NCBI GenBank assembly: GCA_038501785.1
Contig: JBAMJR010000070.1
Coordinates: 3,812,501 to 3,876,500, forward strand
DNA length: 64,000 bases
Origin: Myoxocephalus aenaeus
Taxonomy: Eukaryota; Chordata; Actinopteri; Perciformes; Cottidae
Direction of reading: 5' to 3'
Part shown: in pieces, positions 63,150-64,000 of the stretch
How the letters are laid out: every line of letters starts with the position of its first letter
How positions within the stretch are numbered: position 1 is the first letter of the stretch
The notes under the pieces: model-generated
Databases searched by the model: none
What the model saw: only the letters and a program-made list of their open reading frames with translations
What the model was told of the DNA's origin: nothing
Translations under genes and position numbers: made by a program

Positions 63150-63700
63150 CAACCAAAAGGTGGCGACCTCCAGGTGAGCAAAGTGAAACGAATGAGGAAA
63201 TGCCTTCAACCTGCATTCTTTCTCGTGGCCGTCAGCACCATGAGAAATAATGCAAACCTTGGGTTGGACAGAAGTCATTAAGACAATTATAATAATAAAC
63301 TGTATTTCTATAGCACTTTTCAAAGAGAAAGGTTACAAAGTGCTTTATAAAATAGACAAACAATGGAGAGAAAAAAATCACCACACTTATCAGTTGATAT
63401 ATTACCTCAGGGAATATTGTAAACATGAGTTTATAGTTCTAATCACTAGTTTCATGTCTTATTCAATACAGCATGGTATTCATTTATTGAATTATGGTTA
63501 CATTAAGAGTAAAATAGACCATTAAAAAAGGTTATGTTTAAGGGCGGGGCTATGTGATTGACAGGTCTCACCCTTTCACAGTGTGCTTTCAGTCCATAAA
63601 GGTTATAATTAACTTTGACCTGAAAATGCTTTATTCAGCGTTCTGCTGTACTGCTCTACAAATTACTACAAAATAAACAAGATGGCGAGGGCCAAATTAC
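63150..63700 (+). repeat. Interspersed repeat, copy 2, with a nested insertion
   Basis: This copy shares ordered blocks with 12455-13000: aatgaggaaatgccttcaac with cctgcattctttct, ttgatatattacctcag, agaccatt, gggcggggct, gtgattgacaggtc, gctttattcagcgtt and acaagatggcga. Between cattctttct and the ttgatatattacc block lies about 150 bp absent from copy 1, including atttctatagcacttttcaa followed by aaagtgctttata. AAGATGGCG recurs at 63679-63687. Confidence 0.78.
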
Positions 63701-64000
63701 CGAAGGTTTTCACATTACACATAGTCATTGTTAATTGATTTCAGCTGCTTTAACAGCCTCATGAAGTTTACATAAGTTTGGCTCAAGTCAGTGTCAGATC
63801 TGAAAGCTTCTGTCCTGATCAAATCACCCCTGACTATTATCATCCAAGCTGCAGTGACTTATTAAAAGGTTGCCTTGCTTAGATTTGATTCTCTGTAGTT
63901 TTGAGATATTCACTATGACATTTATAAATGATAATAATCAATAATGAAGAACACGAACATCAGATAGTATTAGTCATTCCTTCTATCCGTGTGTCCTCCA
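63701..64000. other. Intronic to the window end, nothing recognisable
   Basis: AT-rich. No exon, repeat or RNA gene identified. Confidence 0.5.

Larger units (their letters stand above)
45038..64000 (+). other. Second intron of the RALYL-like gene (start), open to window end
   Basis: The donor GTGAGTC at 45038 opens an intron with no recognised following exon: a search by eye for a segment encoding the conserved continuation after QPL found none. Repeats within it are listed separately. Confidence 0.6.

Noticed and set aside
63232..63250. Further RE1 site at cagcaccatgaga
   Set aside because: Only the left half matches. It is isolated inside an interspersed repeat and lacks GGACAG.
45038..64000. 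Next RALYL coding exon
   Set aside because: No segment encoding the conserved residues after QPL with an acceptor was found by eye, so none is claimed.

Overview
The window reads as a ray-finned fish (teleost) nuclear genome, gene-poor and AT-leaning. The evidence is many CA/GT microsatellites, diverged hAT, PIF/Harbinger, LINE and tRNA-derived SINE remnants of kinds typical of teleosts, vertebrate GT-AG splice signals, and one exon of a vertebrate RNA-binding protein. No prokaryotic operons, CRISPR, phage or intact transposon genes were seen.

The one confident protein-coding segment is a single exon at 44764-45037 on the + strand. It encodes the first 85 residues of an hnRNP C/RALY-family RRM protein, best matched to RALYL (RALY-like). 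The exon has a pyrimidine-tract acceptor, an ATG at 44782 and a GTGAGT donor at 45038. The rest of the protein must lie beyond position 64000 or be unrecognised here. About 39 kb upstream, 4.97-5.56 kb has promoter character: a CpG-rich block, a C20 run, an AT-rich TATA-like stretch and a strong GTGAGTAC donor at 5556. I infer that this is a 5'UTR exon and promoter of the same gene, which would make 5556-44763 its first intron and 45038-64000 part of its second.

Layout: 1-1150 is a 46-copy, 25-bp minisatellite with higher-order structure, followed by a short retroposon-like spacer and four more units (to about 1396). 1.4-3.6 kb shows nothing recognisable. 3.6-4.95 kb holds a cluster of RE1/NRSE (REST-binding) motifs, two of them near-perfect, inside a degenerate local repeat next to the inferred promoter. 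The introns carry a perfect 42-bp palindrome (8.1 kb), two copies of one interspersed repeat carrying a YY1-like motif (12.5 and 63.2 kb), a LINE 3' end (14.8 kb), three fold-back elements (16.9, 22.5 and 25 kb), a Harbinger fossil (18.3-19.1 kb), a clean 381-bp hAT MITE with 8-bp target duplications (28.8 kb), a tRNA-derived SINE with two CA expansions (49.5 kb), and many microsatellites.

How it may work together (inference): the RE1 cluster beside the inferred promoter would suit a neuron-restricted gene silenced by REST in other tissues. That is the most interesting biological hypothesis here. Most other observations concern repeat structure and genome evolution.
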